NCBI RefSeq assembly: GCF_030758315.1
Contig: NZ_CP132336.1
Location: 3,067,001 to 3,131,000 of the forward strand
Direction: 5' to 3'
Source: Pararhizobium sp. IMCC3301
Lineage (GTDB): Bacteria > Pseudomonadota > Alphaproteobacteria > Rhizobiales > GCA-2746425
Length of the DNA stretch: 64,000 nucleotides
The translations under genes and the position numbers were made by a program. The notes under the pieces are model-generated. The model worked only from the letters and a program-made list of their open reading frames with translations. It made no database searches and was not told where the DNA came from. Shown in pieces: positions 34,586 to 43,920 of this stretch. Position 1 is the stretch's first letter; every line of letters begins with the position of its first letter.

Positions 34586-36616
34586 ATGGAAACTCTGGTT
34601 GGACCTCCCGGCGAGCCATCCGCCGGATTGACGATACTGATGATGGGCCGGCTGCGGCTTATCCGCGGTGGTTCGAAGATAACACTGCCGCGCTCGCGCA
34701 AGCTGTGTGGGCTGCTGGCCTATCTGGCCCTTGCTCCGCATCCAGTTGGCCGCAGCCGGCTGTGTGAACTGCTGGGCGATGTGGCCAGCGATCCGCGCGG
34801 CGAATTGCGCTGGTATCTCAGCAAACTCAGATCAGTGCTGGACGATCCCACGCGTCGCAGCGTGACAGCACAGGGTGATACGATCGCGCTCGATCTCCGC
34901 GATTGGTTCGTGGACGCGGTGCAGATCGAAACGGCGACGCAGGCCGGTCTCGGCACGCTGGGTGCGGAGCGGTTGCACCAGCTTTGCGAGCTGTTCAGCG
35001 GTGATTTCCTCGAAGGCCTCGATCTGCACCGCTCAGCGCAACTGGACCACTGGCTGACCGCACAACGCAGGCGCTACCGGGTCTGCCATGCCGCTATGCT
35101 GGAACAATTGGTCAAGCAGCTTCCCGAGGGCGACGAAGCAGTCGGCGCAGCCGTCGAACGGTGGGCCGCACTTGCGCCGTTTGATCCGCGTGCGCAGATC
35201 CTGCTTCTCAGAACACTGATGCAAAGCGATCAACCCGGCGAGGCCGACCAGCATTATAGCGCCGTTGCCCGGCTTTTCGAAACTGAGGATCTGGAGTTCG
35301 AGCCGATCCGCCGGGCCTGGCGCGAAATGTGCCCCCAGCCGGCCACATTTCCAGGCGCGACGGCCGCAACGCCGCTGCTGTCCGCAGCGCTTCAGCAGCC
35401 GGACCGCAGCGCTCAACGGGACACTCGTGAGGCTCAGCGCGCGTCACTCGCCGTGATGCCGTTCAAGGAACCTGGCAGACACGACGACAGCGTCGGTCTG
35501 GCGGAAGGACTGACCCATGACATCATCACCCGATTGGCCAAATTGCGCAGCCTGTTCGTCATTGCGCGCGGTTCAGTGTTTGCCTTGTCGGCCAGGGGGA
35601 TCGGTGCTGAAGACGCGGCAAAAAGCCTGAATGTCGATTATGTCGCCAGCGGGGTCGTGCGCCGCTATCCGGACCGCATCATTGTTGCCGCCGAACTGGT
35701 CGAAGCGCGCACGGCGCGGATCGTCTGGGCGGACGAATTTGACCTGAAGCCGGCAGAGGCGTTCCTGATTCAGACCAGGATCGGCGACACCATCGTCGCT
35801 TCTATCGCCAGTGAGATCGAGACCGCTGAAAAGAACCGCGCGATCCTGAAACCTCCCAGTTCCCTGAATGCCTGGGAGTCCTATCACCGCGGATTGTGGC
35901 ACATGTATCGGTTCACCAAGGCCGAAAATGAACGGGCGCAGCACTATTTCCGGCTGTCGAGCGAGGCGGATCCGACCTTTGCCAGAGCCTATTCGGGCAT
36001 CTCTTTTACCCATTGGCAAAATGCCTTCCAGAATTGGGCGGATCGCGAGCGGGAATCAGACCTTGCCTATGAGGCCGCCGCACGCAGCCTTCTTGCCGAT
36101 GATCGCGACCCGGCTGCGCATTGGGCGATGGGGCGGGCGATGTGGCTGCGCCCATATCAGGACCAGGCGATTGCCGAACTGGAGCAGGCGGTGGATCTCA
36201 GTCCCAATTTTGCCCTCGGCCACTATGCGCTGTCCTTTGTGCATTCGCAGTCGGGAGATCCGGCGACCGCGATTGCCGCCTCCGACCATTCGCGCAATCT
36301 CAGCCCGTTCGATCCGTTGCTGTTTGGAATGCTCGGCGCGCGGGCACTGGCACATGTCCGTCTCGGTGATTTTGATGAGGCTGCGGAATGGGCCCTCAAA
36401 GCCGCCGCAAGACCCAATGCCCATATCATGATCCTGGCGATTGCGGCGCATTGCCTGGCGCTTGCCGGCCGCGTCGAAGAGGCAAAAATCATCGCGGCTT
36501 CAATCCGCAACACGCTGCCCAGCTTTCGCGTCGATCAGTTTCTCACCACCTTCAGATTTCCTCCCGATGCTGAAGCGACGTTCCGTGTGGCCGCACAAAT
36601 GATAAATCTCGATTGA
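34586..36616 (+). CDS. BTAD/winged-helix transcriptional regulator with TolB-like and TPR regions
   Basis: 676-residue regulator. The N-terminal winged helix (about 10-90: LMMGRLRLIRGG, LCGLLAYLALAP, LRWYLSKLRSVLDD) and a bacterial transcriptional activator domain (about 100-240) resemble the SARP/BTAD group. SLAVMPFKEPG then opens a TolB-like region shared with adenylate-cyclase-type regulators, and TPR repeats fill 440-676. The start is uncertain: in-frame ATGs at 34532 and 34550 are alternatives. Divergent orientation suggests control of the cupin-cysK-decarboxylase genes. Confidence 0.82.
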   Translation: METLVGPPGEPSAGLTILMMGRLRLIRGGSKITLPRSRKLCGLLAYLALAPHPVGRSRLCELLGDVASDPRGELRWYLSKLRSVLDDPTRRSVTAQGDTIALDLRDWFVDAVQIETATQAGLGTLGAERLHQLCELFSGDFLEGLDLHRSAQLDHWLTAQRRRYRVCHAAMLEQLVKQLPEGDEAVGAAVERWAALAPFDPRAQILLLRTLMQSDQPGEADQHYSAVARLFETEDLEFEPIRRAWREMCPQPATFPGATAATPLLSAALQQPDRSAQRDTREAQRASLAVMPFKEPGRHDDSVGLAEGLTHDIITRLAKLRSLFVIARGSVFALSARGIGAEDAAKSLNVDYVASGVVRRYPDRIIVAAELVEARTARIVWADEFDLKPAEAFLIQTRIGDTIVASIASEIETAEKNRAILKPPSSLNAWESYHRGLWHMYRFTKAENERAQHYFRLSSEADPTFARAYSGISFTHWQNAFQNWADRERESDLAYEAAARSLLADDRDPAAHWAMGRAMWLRPYQDQAIAELEQAVDLSPNFALGHYALSFVHSQSGDPATAIAASDHSRNLSPFDPLLFGMLGARALAHVRLGDFDEAAEWALKAAARPNAHIMILAIAAHCLALAGRVEEAKIIAASIRNTLPSFRVDQFLTTFRFPPDAEATFRVAAQMINLD

Positions 36617-36770
36617 ATCGGCGGGCTCCGTGGAGATCAAACCCCTCCCGATCTGGTAGGAAGAGAAAACGCCCTGCATTCGACGCGCCGATTTAGACCG
36701 GAGCAGAAGGATCGAAATCTGCACAATTGCGACGAACTTTCAAATTGCGTACTTGCGATGTCAATAATAG

Positions 36771-36786
36771 GTTATATATCTATAAC
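36771..36786. promoter_or_regulatory. Candidate TetR operator upstream of the RND operon
   Basis: GTTATATATCTATAAC: 6-bp arms and a 4-base centre, 42 bases before ATG 36829 in an AT-rich promoter-like stretch. TetR repressors commonly bind such palindromes in front of their own operon. Confidence 0.5.
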
Positions 36787-36828
36787 TTAAAATATCACCA
36801 GCAACTGACCCTGCGGAGTACAAAGATC

Positions 36829-37239
36829 ATGAACGCTCACCCAGCACACAGCCCTGATACCTCAATTGGACTTAGGATCACCTCCATTGTGGCGCTGATC
36901 TTTGGCTTGATGACACTGTTTTCGGCCGGCAGTGTTCTTTTCGGCCCTGTCATGTCTCAGGAAATGGCAGGCGCCTATGTGGATTACATCGTCTGGTTCA
37001 ATTTCGCCGCCGGATTTCTGTATATCGCTGCGGCGATAGGTATTTGGCAGGGTTACAGGTGGGCATGTCACCTTTCTGGACTTATTGCGCTGGCGACCGC
37101 ACTGATGGCCATTCCTTTTGCGTTTCACGTTTTCGCCGGCGGACCTTTTGAAATGCGTACAGTTGGCGCGCTTGTGCTTCGTACCGGCTTCTGGGCGGCG
37201 ATTGCCTTTGCCTTGTGCCGTTCAAAGCGCAATGCATGA
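36829..37239 (+). CDS. Small membrane protein, first gene of the RND operon
   Basis: 136-residue protein with four hydrophobic segments (about 14-36, 48-70, 78-100, 108-130). No family is recognised with confidence, although its layout is like small DoxX/DUF4345-type membrane proteins. ATG 36829 follows GGAG. Its stop overlaps the TetR start (ATGA), placing it in the efflux operon behind the candidate operator. Confidence 0.75.
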   Translation: MNAHPAHSPDTSIGLRITSIVALIFGLMTLFSAGSVLFGPVMSQEMAGAYVDYIVWFNFAAGFLYIAAAIGIWQGYRWACHLSGLIALATALMAIPFAFHVFAGGPFEMRTVGALVLRTGFWAAIAFALCRSKRNA

Positions 37240-37844
37240 GCATGCGGAAAACAGCGCAGGACAGGAAGGCGGAGATTTCGCGGGTTGTTTTGGATCTGGC
37301 ATTCGAGGTCGGGCCCGATCAGGTAACCACAGGCATGATTGCCAATCGAATGGGGCTGACGCAACCCGCCGTCTACAAGCATTTCCCCCGCAAGGAGGAT
37401 ATTTGGCTGACGGTGACCGATAATCTGTCCACCCGTGTCGCAAAGAATATTGCCCATGCCGAAACGGAAAAGCTCACCCCCGATGCTCGTCTGCGCTTGC
37501 TGGTCATGGAGCACCTGCAGTTGGTACGGGATAATCCGGCATTGCCGGAAATCATGGTCATGCGTGCCAAGACGGACGCGCATGGTGCATTGCGATCGCA
37601 GATGCTAACCACAATGGCCGACTTCCGCAAAGTATTGGCCCGCAATGTAGCAGCGGCAGTGGCGCAAGGGATATTTCGCCGCGACTTGAATCCGAACGAT
37701 GCGAGCACGCTCATTCTGGGAATAATCCAAAGCCTGGTACTGCGAATGTTGCTGACACGTGATCCGGAGGTGCTGATGCAAGATGGAGAACGATTGTTGA
37801 ATTTACTGCTATCGGGCTTCGCACAATTGGAGGGAAATGCATGA
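37236..37844 (+). CDS. TetR-family transcriptional regulator
   Basis: 202-residue TetR regulator. The helix-turn-helix is at about 26-50: MIANRMGLTQPAVYKHFPRK, with the hallmark YKHF. The C-terminal ligand domain is variable. It lies inside the operon it probably represses, joined by ATGA overlaps on both sides (small membrane protein upstream, HlyD-type adaptor downstream). The palindrome at 36771-36786 is the likely binding site. Confidence 0.9.
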   Translation: MSMRKTAQDRKAEISRVVLDLAFEVGPDQVTTGMIANRMGLTQPAVYKHFPRKEDIWLTVTDNLSTRVAKNIAHAETEKLTPDARLRLLVMEHLQLVRDNPALPEIMVMRAKTDAHGALRSQMLTTMADFRKVLARNVAAAVAQGIFRRDLNPNDASTLILGIIQSLVLRMLLTRDPEVLMQDGERLLNLLLSGFAQLEGNA

Positions 37845-39199
37845 AAAATGGCCTGAAGCTGCTCTTGGTCACGCTGCCTATCATTTTGCTCGGCGTGGCT
37901 GTTGTTGCCCTTGTTCTGGTCTATCGTCCGGCACCAGAGCGCAACAAATTAGCCGAGCGGGCGACCGCGGTACGGGTGGTGATCGCTCGGAGCCAAGCGG
38001 TAGCGCCATTGGCGACGGGGTTTGGGATTGTCCATCCAGCGAGGACCTATGAGGCGATTGCCCAGGTTGGCGGCACCGCGGAATATGTGAATCCTGCGCT
38101 GCAAAAAGGTGCCATTCTTCCCGCAGGCTCGGTTCTTCTGCGTTTGGCGCAAGCGGATTTCAATCTCGCAATCGCCCAGATTCAGGCCAATATTCGCGCT
38201 GCTGAAGCAAAACTGGCAGAACTCTCTGTATCCCGGGAAAATCTATCATCGGCGCTTGCCATCGAAAAGGAAACGCTGGCCCTGAAGACTGCTGATCTGG
38301 AGCGGGCTGAAACCCTGTTCGCAGGCGGTACGGTTTCGCAATCTTCTCGGGACACCGCACAGGCGGCCCATCTGGCGCAGCGTCAAAAGGTGCTGTCGGT
38401 GGAAAGTTCGCTTGCATTGTTGCCAACGCAGCATGCCGTTCAGGCCGAACAAATCGCGGTCTATCAGGTCAATCTCGATACAGCCAGGCTGAATTTGGAG
38501 CGCACACAACTCTCACTGCCCTTCGCAGCACGGGTTGCGTCAGTCTCCGTAGAAGTCGGGCAGTTCGTGCGCGCGGGCCAAACCGCTGCGCTGCTCGACG
38601 GGATTGAGGCGGCTGAAATTGATGCGCAGGTATCAGTCGCCGAACTGCGAACTCTTGTGCAGTCAACCCAACCTGACACGCAGGCTTTTGCTCTTGATCC
38701 GTCTGCGATGACGGAGGTCATGCGGGGACTTGGTCTCACCGCAAAAGTGAGGTTGCGTTTGGGGTCGGAATTTCTGCAGTGGCCCGCGACAGTTGACCGT
38801 ATCAGTGACACGATCGATCAGAAAACCGGCACGCTCGGGATGATCGTGCGGGTGGACACGCCCTATACCAGCGCAGAGCCGGGTAGTCGCCCGCCGCTTA
38901 CCAAAGGAATGTTTGTTGAAGTGGCAATGACTGCGCCGCCCGTTGAAGGGGTGGTGGTGCCGCGAAGTGCTCTGCGGAACGAACAATTAATGCTCGCCGA
39001 CGCTGATGACCGGCTGCAATTGGTCAATGTCAGCACACGATTTGTGCAGGGTGAGATTGCTGTGATCTCCGATGGGCTGCAACCCGGTGAGCGCGTCATT
39101 GTCAGCGCGCCAAGTCCGGTTATGGCGGGGATGTTGCTGGCAGTGACCGAGGATGCTGCGCTGATGGCGCATCTGGCGACCACCGGTGACATGGAATGA
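37841..39199 (+). CDS. RND efflux periplasmic adaptor (HlyD/MFP family)
   Basis: 452-residue membrane-fusion protein linking an RND pump to an outer-membrane channel. It has an N-terminal membrane anchor (about 6-28), barrel-sandwich halves around a long coiled hairpin (about 95-205), a beta-barrel domain (about 250-350, KGMFVEVAMTAPPVEG) and a membrane-proximal domain. Its start overlaps tetR and its end overlaps the pump gene, both by ATGA. No TolC-type gene is in the operon, so an outer-membrane factor must come from elsewhere. Confidence 0.92.
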   Translation: MKNGLKLLLVTLPIILLGVAVVALVLVYRPAPERNKLAERATAVRVVIARSQAVAPLATGFGIVHPARTYEAIAQVGGTAEYVNPALQKGAILPAGSVLLRLAQADFNLAIAQIQANIRAAEAKLAELSVSRENLSSALAIEKETLALKTADLERAETLFAGGTVSQSSRDTAQAAHLAQRQKVLSVESSLALLPTQHAVQAEQIAVYQVNLDTARLNLERTQLSLPFAARVASVSVEVGQFVRAGQTAALLDGIEAAEIDAQVSVAELRTLVQSTQPDTQAFALDPSAMTEVMRGLGLTAKVRLRLGSEFLQWPATVDRISDTIDQKTGTLGMIVRVDTPYTSAEPGSRPPLTKGMFVEVAMTAPPVEGVVVPRSALRNEQLMLADADDRLQLVNVSTRFVQGEIAVISDGLQPGERVIVSAPSPVMAGMLLAVTEDAALMAHLATTGDME

Positions 39200-42100
39200 T
39201 CAGGTTTTTTACCGGCCATCCAACGATTGCCAACCTTTTGATGATCCTGTTTCTGGCAGTGGGGCTCTTCGTCGGTCCCAGCTTGTTGCGGGAAACATTT
39301 CCGCGTGCCGGTTTGAACGAGGTTGAAGTGACGGTGCCTTATCCCGGCGCTCGACCGGAAGATGTCGAGAGCGCACTTTGCGAGCGGCTCGAGGGCGCCC
39401 TTGATGCTGTGACCGGTCTTGAAAGGCAATCCTGCGAGGCGCGTGAAGGATCAGCTCGTGTCGTCATCACGATGCGCGAAGGTGAAGAATTTCAGGCTTT
39501 TGTTGCTGATGTGAAATCCGAAGTTGAAGCGATTTCTGATTTTCCGGATCGCGCCGAGGCACCTCGGATCAAGCCACTCGGCCAAACCGATTTTGTTGCC
39601 TCCGTCGCCATAACCGGCCCCGGGACACGGACAGATCTTAAGGACTACGCCGAGGCAGTTCGCACGCGGATGCTCCGCTGGGGGGGCATACCGAAAGTGG
39701 ACATCACCGGATTTTCCACACGCGAGTTGCGGATCGGACTGAACGCTGCAGCCTTGCAGCAATTTGGCATATCCGTGTCGGACGTCAGCCGAGCGGTTCA
39801 GGCAAACAGCCTTGATCTACCCGCTGGTAGTATTGAAACCTCAATGGAGACCCTGTTGATACGGGTTGATGACGAACGCCGGGAACGCAGCGACTTGGCA
39901 GCGTTGGTTGTTCGCTCCTCTGCCACAGGCGGGCAGGTCAGACTGGGTGATATTGCAGAGATTACCGAGCAATTCGCGCAGGACGACGACAGGATTTTGT
40001 TTGATGGACAATTGGCTGCCGTGTTGGATGTCACCAAGACACGCGCTGAGGACTCTCTGCGTATCGTCGATGCGCTGAATGGGTTCCTGGAAGCTGAGCG
40101 CCAACAGTCACCGCAGGGTGTAACACTGGAGATAACCTCCGATGCCGCCTCGGTGGTGCGCGAACGTCTGACACTGGTTGTGGTGAATGGTTTGCAGGGG
40201 CTCGGTCTTGTGTTTCTGGTGCTGTGGCTGTTCTTCGGGTTTCGATTCTCATTCTGGGTCGCCATGGGACTGCCGGTGGCGTTCATGGGTGGTGTTGCAC
40301 TGATGGGTTTGGTCGGCTACTCGCTGAACCTGATGACGACGCTGGGGCTGTTGATTGTCATTGGGTTGCTGATGGATGACGCCATCGTTATTGCCGAAAA
40401 TATTGCGCGGTTACGTGAAAAGGGTCTGAGCGCGTTTGAAGCTGCGGTTGAGGGTGCCACCCAAGTGTTTCCCAATGTGCTGGCGTCCTTTGCCACAACG
40501 GCCATGGTTTTTGGCTCCCTGGCCTTCTTGTCCGGTGATCTGGGGGCCGTGCTTCGCGTAGTGCCGGTCGTCATGCTTTTAGTTCTGGTGGTGTCGCTTG
40601 TCGAGGCCTTCCTGATCCTGCCGCATCATCTCGTTCACAGCCTTGAAAGGCCAATGAAGCCGCATGGGATGCGGGCACGTGTCGAAACCGCTATGAACTG
40701 GTTGAAAGACCGCGTCGTAGGGCCTTTTGTCGATTTCACAATTCGCTGGCGCTATGCCACGGCGGGGTTGAGTTTTGCCGTTCTCTTTGTGGCGGTAGCC
40801 ATGCTCGCGGGCGGCTATCTGAAATTTACTGCATTTCCGGAGCTTGACGGCGACACCATCGTAGCGCGGGTTCTGTTGCCGCAGGGGACACCATTGTCAC
40901 GGACCGAGGAGGTCGTTGCAACCTTGGCGGCAGGCCTGGAAACGGTGAACGCCGAGCTAACCCCTGGTCAACCAGGCGGGGCGGTGTTGGTCCGGCATGT
41001 GTCGGTTCTTTATGGAGTGAACCGCGATGCGTTTGAAACGGGCGCTCATGTGGCGACGATCAGCGTCGATCTATTGCCTTCGGCGCTACGCACCAGCCGC
41101 CCGGACGCGATCATGGAGCGTTGGCGCATGGCAGTAGGGTTGGTGCCGGACGTGCTCAGCCTGAAATTTGCCGAGGCAACCATCGGCCCGGCGGGCATTG
41201 CCATCGACATGCGCCTCAAGGGCGATGATCTGACAGCGCTCAAGGCCGCGTCGGTCGAGTTGCAGGACTGGATCTGGCAGTATCAGGGCGTAACCTCTGT
41301 GCTTGACGATCTGCGCCCCGGCAAACGCGAGTTGCGCATCCGGCTCAATGACGCGGCCGGCCCCATGGGTATCACTGCTGCAATGGTTGCTGACCAGCTT
41401 CGGGCAGCCTATTTTGGCACCACGGTCAGTGAAATGCAGGTGAAGGGCCAATTGTTGGAAATCACCGCGCAATTCACCGCCGAGAACCGAAGCAGTTTCA
41501 GCCAGTTTGACGATTTTATTGTTGCGCGCGCCGATGGTTCGTTTGTGCCGCTGATTGTGGTTGCTGATGTTGAAATGGGTCAGGGTTTTAGCCGTATCAA
41601 CCGTGAAGACGGGGTACGTACTGTCACCGTACAGGGCACAATCGATACCCGTGTCGCCAATGCAAATGCAATTGTCAGCGATACGTTGACGCGTTTTGTG
41701 CCGCAGCTTTTGGAGCGCTATCCCGGCGTCATGCTCGATGTTGAAGGGCAAAACGCCGAGGCGAGCAAAACGCAAAAGTCCATGCTCGTGGGATTTTTGA
41801 TCGGTCTTGTAGGGGTGTTTTTGCTGCTCAGCTTTCTGTTCCGCTCTTACATTGAGCCAATTGTGGTGATGCTCATTATCCCCTTGTCCCTGACCGGCTC
41901 TGTTTTCGGCCACATGGCGATGGGCCTGGATTTTTCTATGCCCAGTATGCTTGGTTACGTCGCTTTGTCCGGGGTGGTGGTGAATAACTCAATCCTGTTG
42001 GTGGATTTCGTCAAACGCGAACACGGTACATCGCGAACAGTTGCCGAGGCGGCATCACGCGCCGCACGTGCCCGGTTCCGCGCCATTTTTTTAACGTCGC

Positions 42101-42321
42101 TTACCACTGTCGCCGGGTTGCTGCCTATCCTTGTTGAAACCAGTCTTCAGGCACAAATCCTGATTCCGCTGGTGGCAAGCCTTGTGTTCGGTCTGCTTGC
42201 AGCCGCTCTCATCGTTCTATTCGTGCTTCCGGCAATCTACGCTATTCTTGATGACATGGGATTGAGCACGCTGGCTCGTGAGCGCAGGATTGACACAGCA
42301 AGTGAAACTGAAGGGCACTAA
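39196..42321 (+). CDS. RND-family efflux permease
   Basis: 1041-residue inner-membrane proton-driven pump of the AcrB/MexF superfamily. It has twelve membrane segments in two repeats and two large periplasmic loops. The proton-relay aspartate pair is in IGLLMDDAIVIAENI (fourth segment), and GYVALSGVVVNNSILLVDF marks the second repeat. ATG 39196 overlaps the adaptor stop. The tail overlaps a transposase remnant on the other strand but has a natural length. The substrate is not predictable. Confidence 0.94.
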   Translation: MIRFFTGHPTIANLLMILFLAVGLFVGPSLLRETFPRAGLNEVEVTVPYPGARPEDVESALCERLEGALDAVTGLERQSCEAREGSARVVITMREGEEFQAFVADVKSEVEAISDFPDRAEAPRIKPLGQTDFVASVAITGPGTRTDLKDYAEAVRTRMLRWGGIPKVDITGFSTRELRIGLNAAALQQFGISVSDVSRAVQANSLDLPAGSIETSMETLLIRVDDERRERSDLAALVVRSSATGGQVRLGDIAEITEQFAQDDDRILFDGQLAAVLDVTKTRAEDSLRIVDALNGFLEAERQQSPQGVTLEITSDAASVVRERLTLVVVNGLQGLGLVFLVLWLFFGFRFSFWVAMGLPVAFMGGVALMGLVGYSLNLMTTLGLLIVIGLLMDDAIVIAENIARLREKGLSAFEAAVEGATQVFPNVLASFATTAMVFGSLAFLSGDLGAVLRVVPVVMLLVLVVSLVEAFLILPHHLVHSLERPMKPHGMRARVETAMNWLKDRVVGPFVDFTIRWRYATAGLSFAVLFVAVAMLAGGYLKFTAFPELDGDTIVARVLLPQGTPLSRTEEVVATLAAGLETVNAELTPGQPGGAVLVRHVSVLYGVNRDAFETGAHVATISVDLLPSALRTSRPDAIMERWRMAVGLVPDVLSLKFAEATIGPAGIAIDMRLKGDDLTALKAASVELQDWIWQYQGVTSVLDDLRPGKRELRIRLNDAAGPMGITAAMVADQLRAAYFGTTVSEMQVKGQLLEITAQFTAENRSSFSQFDDFIVARADGSFVPLIVVADVEMGQGFSRINREDGVRTVTVQGTIDTRVANANAIVSDTLTRFVPQLLERYPGVMLDVEGQNAEASKTQKSMLVGFLIGLVGVFLLLSFLFRSYIEPIVVMLIIPLSLTGSVFGHMAMGLDFSMPSMLGYVALSGVVVNNSILLVDFVKREHGTSRTVAEAASRAARARFRAIFLTSLTTVAGLLPILVETSLQAQILIPLVASLVFGLLAAALIVLFVLPAIYAILDDMGLSTLARERRIDTASETEGH

Positions 42322-42476
42322 GGGAGGCACTTTCTCGGCACGCCGGCCTCCATACGCTCGACGATTTTCAGCTTGAAATCCCGGCTGAAACTACCGGGCT
42401 TTTCTATCGGAAACATCAATTCTCCTTACAGAGAACTGTAACCTGTTCCACTGACTCAGTTCAGGGGTGCAGTCCA
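42318..42476 (-). mobile_element. IS3-like element remnant (left end and transposase start)
   Basis: On the minus strand TGGACTGCACCCCTGAA at 42476 looks like an IS3-family terminal repeat. It is followed by a 32-codon frame from ATG 42416 whose SFSRDFKLKIVERM resembles the helix-turn-helix start of OrfA transposases. The frame ends at the rnd stop codon. Only about 160 bases of the element remain. Confidence 0.6.
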
Positions 42477-42515
42477 AAGCTGTTACCTATGTCTCCGGGT
42501 CGGACATTCTAAGAT

Positions 42516-42555
42516 TGGTAGCGCAGGAGGGACTCGAACCCCCGACACGCGGATT
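42516..42555 (-). repeat. Direct repeat of tRNA-Met 3' end (island attachment site)
   Basis: Forty bases identical to 48032-48071, apart from one base (42524), duplicate the 3' part of the tRNA-Met gene including CCA. No 5' half of a tRNA precedes it. This is the classic scar of an element integrated by a tyrosine recombinase into a tRNA gene. Confidence 0.85.
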
Positions 42556-42801
42556 TTGTTTAAGGGGCGCGGATTGCAAGCATACAGCGAGCAGACCCGT
42601 GACACGTTTAGGAATATCGTAAGAAAGTGAATACTGGCAGGAAATCGCAGTGACGACTTCGACAAGTTTGAGGATAGAGGCTTGTTGCCTGGGGTAGACG
42701 CATTCCAAGGTCGATATTGGGCGGGGAGCGGACGGTCGGCTTTTGCTCCCCGCGTAAGGATAGTTGACGTTCGCGCCGATGGCTCCGCGGGCCACATCCT
42801 C

Positions 42802-43563
42802 CTATGCGCTCGCGTCCATAATTCGTTTGCTTGCATCGAGAGAAATTTTCGCCACCGAACGCAGCCAATCGGGCGCAGGGTCGCCGTACAGAGCTTTCGA
42901 CGGGTTTAGGTTGGCTTCTTTGCAACGGTGATAGGCGTGGGCTTCATAAGCCAGACGGCTCACTATCCAGACTAGCCGCAAGCGCAGCTTTTTTACTTCG
43001 TCGAGTTGTGCAATCAGATCGTCGAACTGCTCCAGTTCGGCCAGGTAGCTTTCAATAGGCTCAATGGTCGCAAGTTTGGTGTCCTTCAAAAGCACATTGA
43101 AGTCGGAGGTGTCCCAAGAATGCGAGAGCTTATTGCGAACAATACGTATCTTATCCAGATCCAGCGCCAAATCCGACGACACCACGTTAAAAGCCACCGC
43201 CAGCTTGATGCGCTGGGAGAAGCTAGAGAGCGGGCCGTAGCCGCCGAACATATTCTTCTTTCCTCCGGGAACATAATCGGGGAGGGCGTGCTTGAATGCG
43301 GACAACAACAGGTCATCAGCAAAGGCGCAAGTGATGATTGGAAGGAAGCGCGCTTCTTCAGTCACCAAGAGTGACGTGAAGCATTCGAGATCAGCTGTGT
43401 CGAATGGGAGTCCATTAAGAGTTGCTACAAATAACTCAATAGCCCGTTTATCGAACGACTGGGTGTAGTTTCGATAAACCTGAAGGCCAGCCTTCTCGTG
43501 ATAGCCAAGGTCCATGGCAGCAATGTCGGGGTCAAACCGGTTAGCGTTATCGATCTCAGTCAT
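42802..43563 (-). CDS. MltR/HEPN-like protein in the defence island
   Basis: 253-residue protein. The middle segment FGGYGPLSSFSQRIKLAVAF followed by DLDKIRIVRNKLSHSW matches the pattern of the MltR (mannitol repressor)-like family. RNKLSH (R143-H148) fits the RX4H motif of HEPN ribonucleases. In defence islands such proteins often act as toxins or accessory nucleases. The ATG at 43563 overlaps the end of an upstream minus-strand frame (ATGA), so it was probably the last gene of a restriction operon. Nuclease activity is inference. Confidence 0.65.
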   Translation of the reverse strand: MTEIDNANRFDPDIAAMDLGYHEKAGLQVYRNYTQSFDKRAIELFVATLNGLPFDTADLECFTSLLVTEEARFLPIITCAFADDLLLSAFKHALPDYVPGGKKNMFGGYGPLSSFSQRIKLAVAFNVVSSDLALDLDKIRIVRNKLSHSWDTSDFNVLLKDTKLATIEPIESYLAELEQFDDLIAQLDEVKKLRLRLVWIVSRLAYEAHAYHRCKEANLNPSKALYGDPAPDWLRSVAKISLDASKRIMDASA

Positions 43564-43641
43564 AGAGGTGTCCGTCGTCCGGATTTTTGGAACAGTTGCC
43601 GCGTGATTTTGCGGAGAGATTGGCTCATCTGTATGTTGATC

Positions 43642-43920
43642 TTAAGCGGTTTGATTGCGGTATAGCAAACGCCGTTGTTTGAACGTGTTTCGTTTGATCC
43701 TTTCGCGTTTGAGCAAGATTGTCTGGCCGCGTCCGAAGTAGACGTCCTGTGCATCGGAGATGCGTTTGAAGAACAGTAGTGGGAGAATGTAGCCCTTCCA
43801 ATCTGTGCGATCGACTGCAGATCCTCGGAGCGTGTTAGCGGCGTCCCATAGAGCCGACTTCAATTCAGCTGCTCTGAAAGACTGCCTATTTCTTTCAGAT
43901 TTATCCACCGATACATTCAT
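43642..43920 (-). pseudogene. Truncated type I restriction methyltransferase subunit HsdM
   Basis: 92 residues that match the N-terminus of HsdM: LKSALWDAANTLRGSAVD and KGYILPLLFFKRISD. Full HsdM has about 500 residues, and the catalytic NPPF region is absent. After FFKRISD the sequence becomes basic and unrelated, then stops, marking a deletion junction near 43745. ATG 43920 overlaps the GmrSD-like stop (ATGA). No hsdS or hsdR is recognisable, so the type I system is dead. Confidence 0.8.

Noticed and set aside
41086-41913. 275-residue minus-strand frame
   Set aside because: It lies antisense to the RND pump and is rich in His and Gln without any recognisable domain.
42516-42590. Second tRNA gene
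   Set aside because: Only the 3' 40 bases resemble tRNA-Met. There is no acceptor-stem partner, D-arm or anticodon stem, so it is an integration scar.
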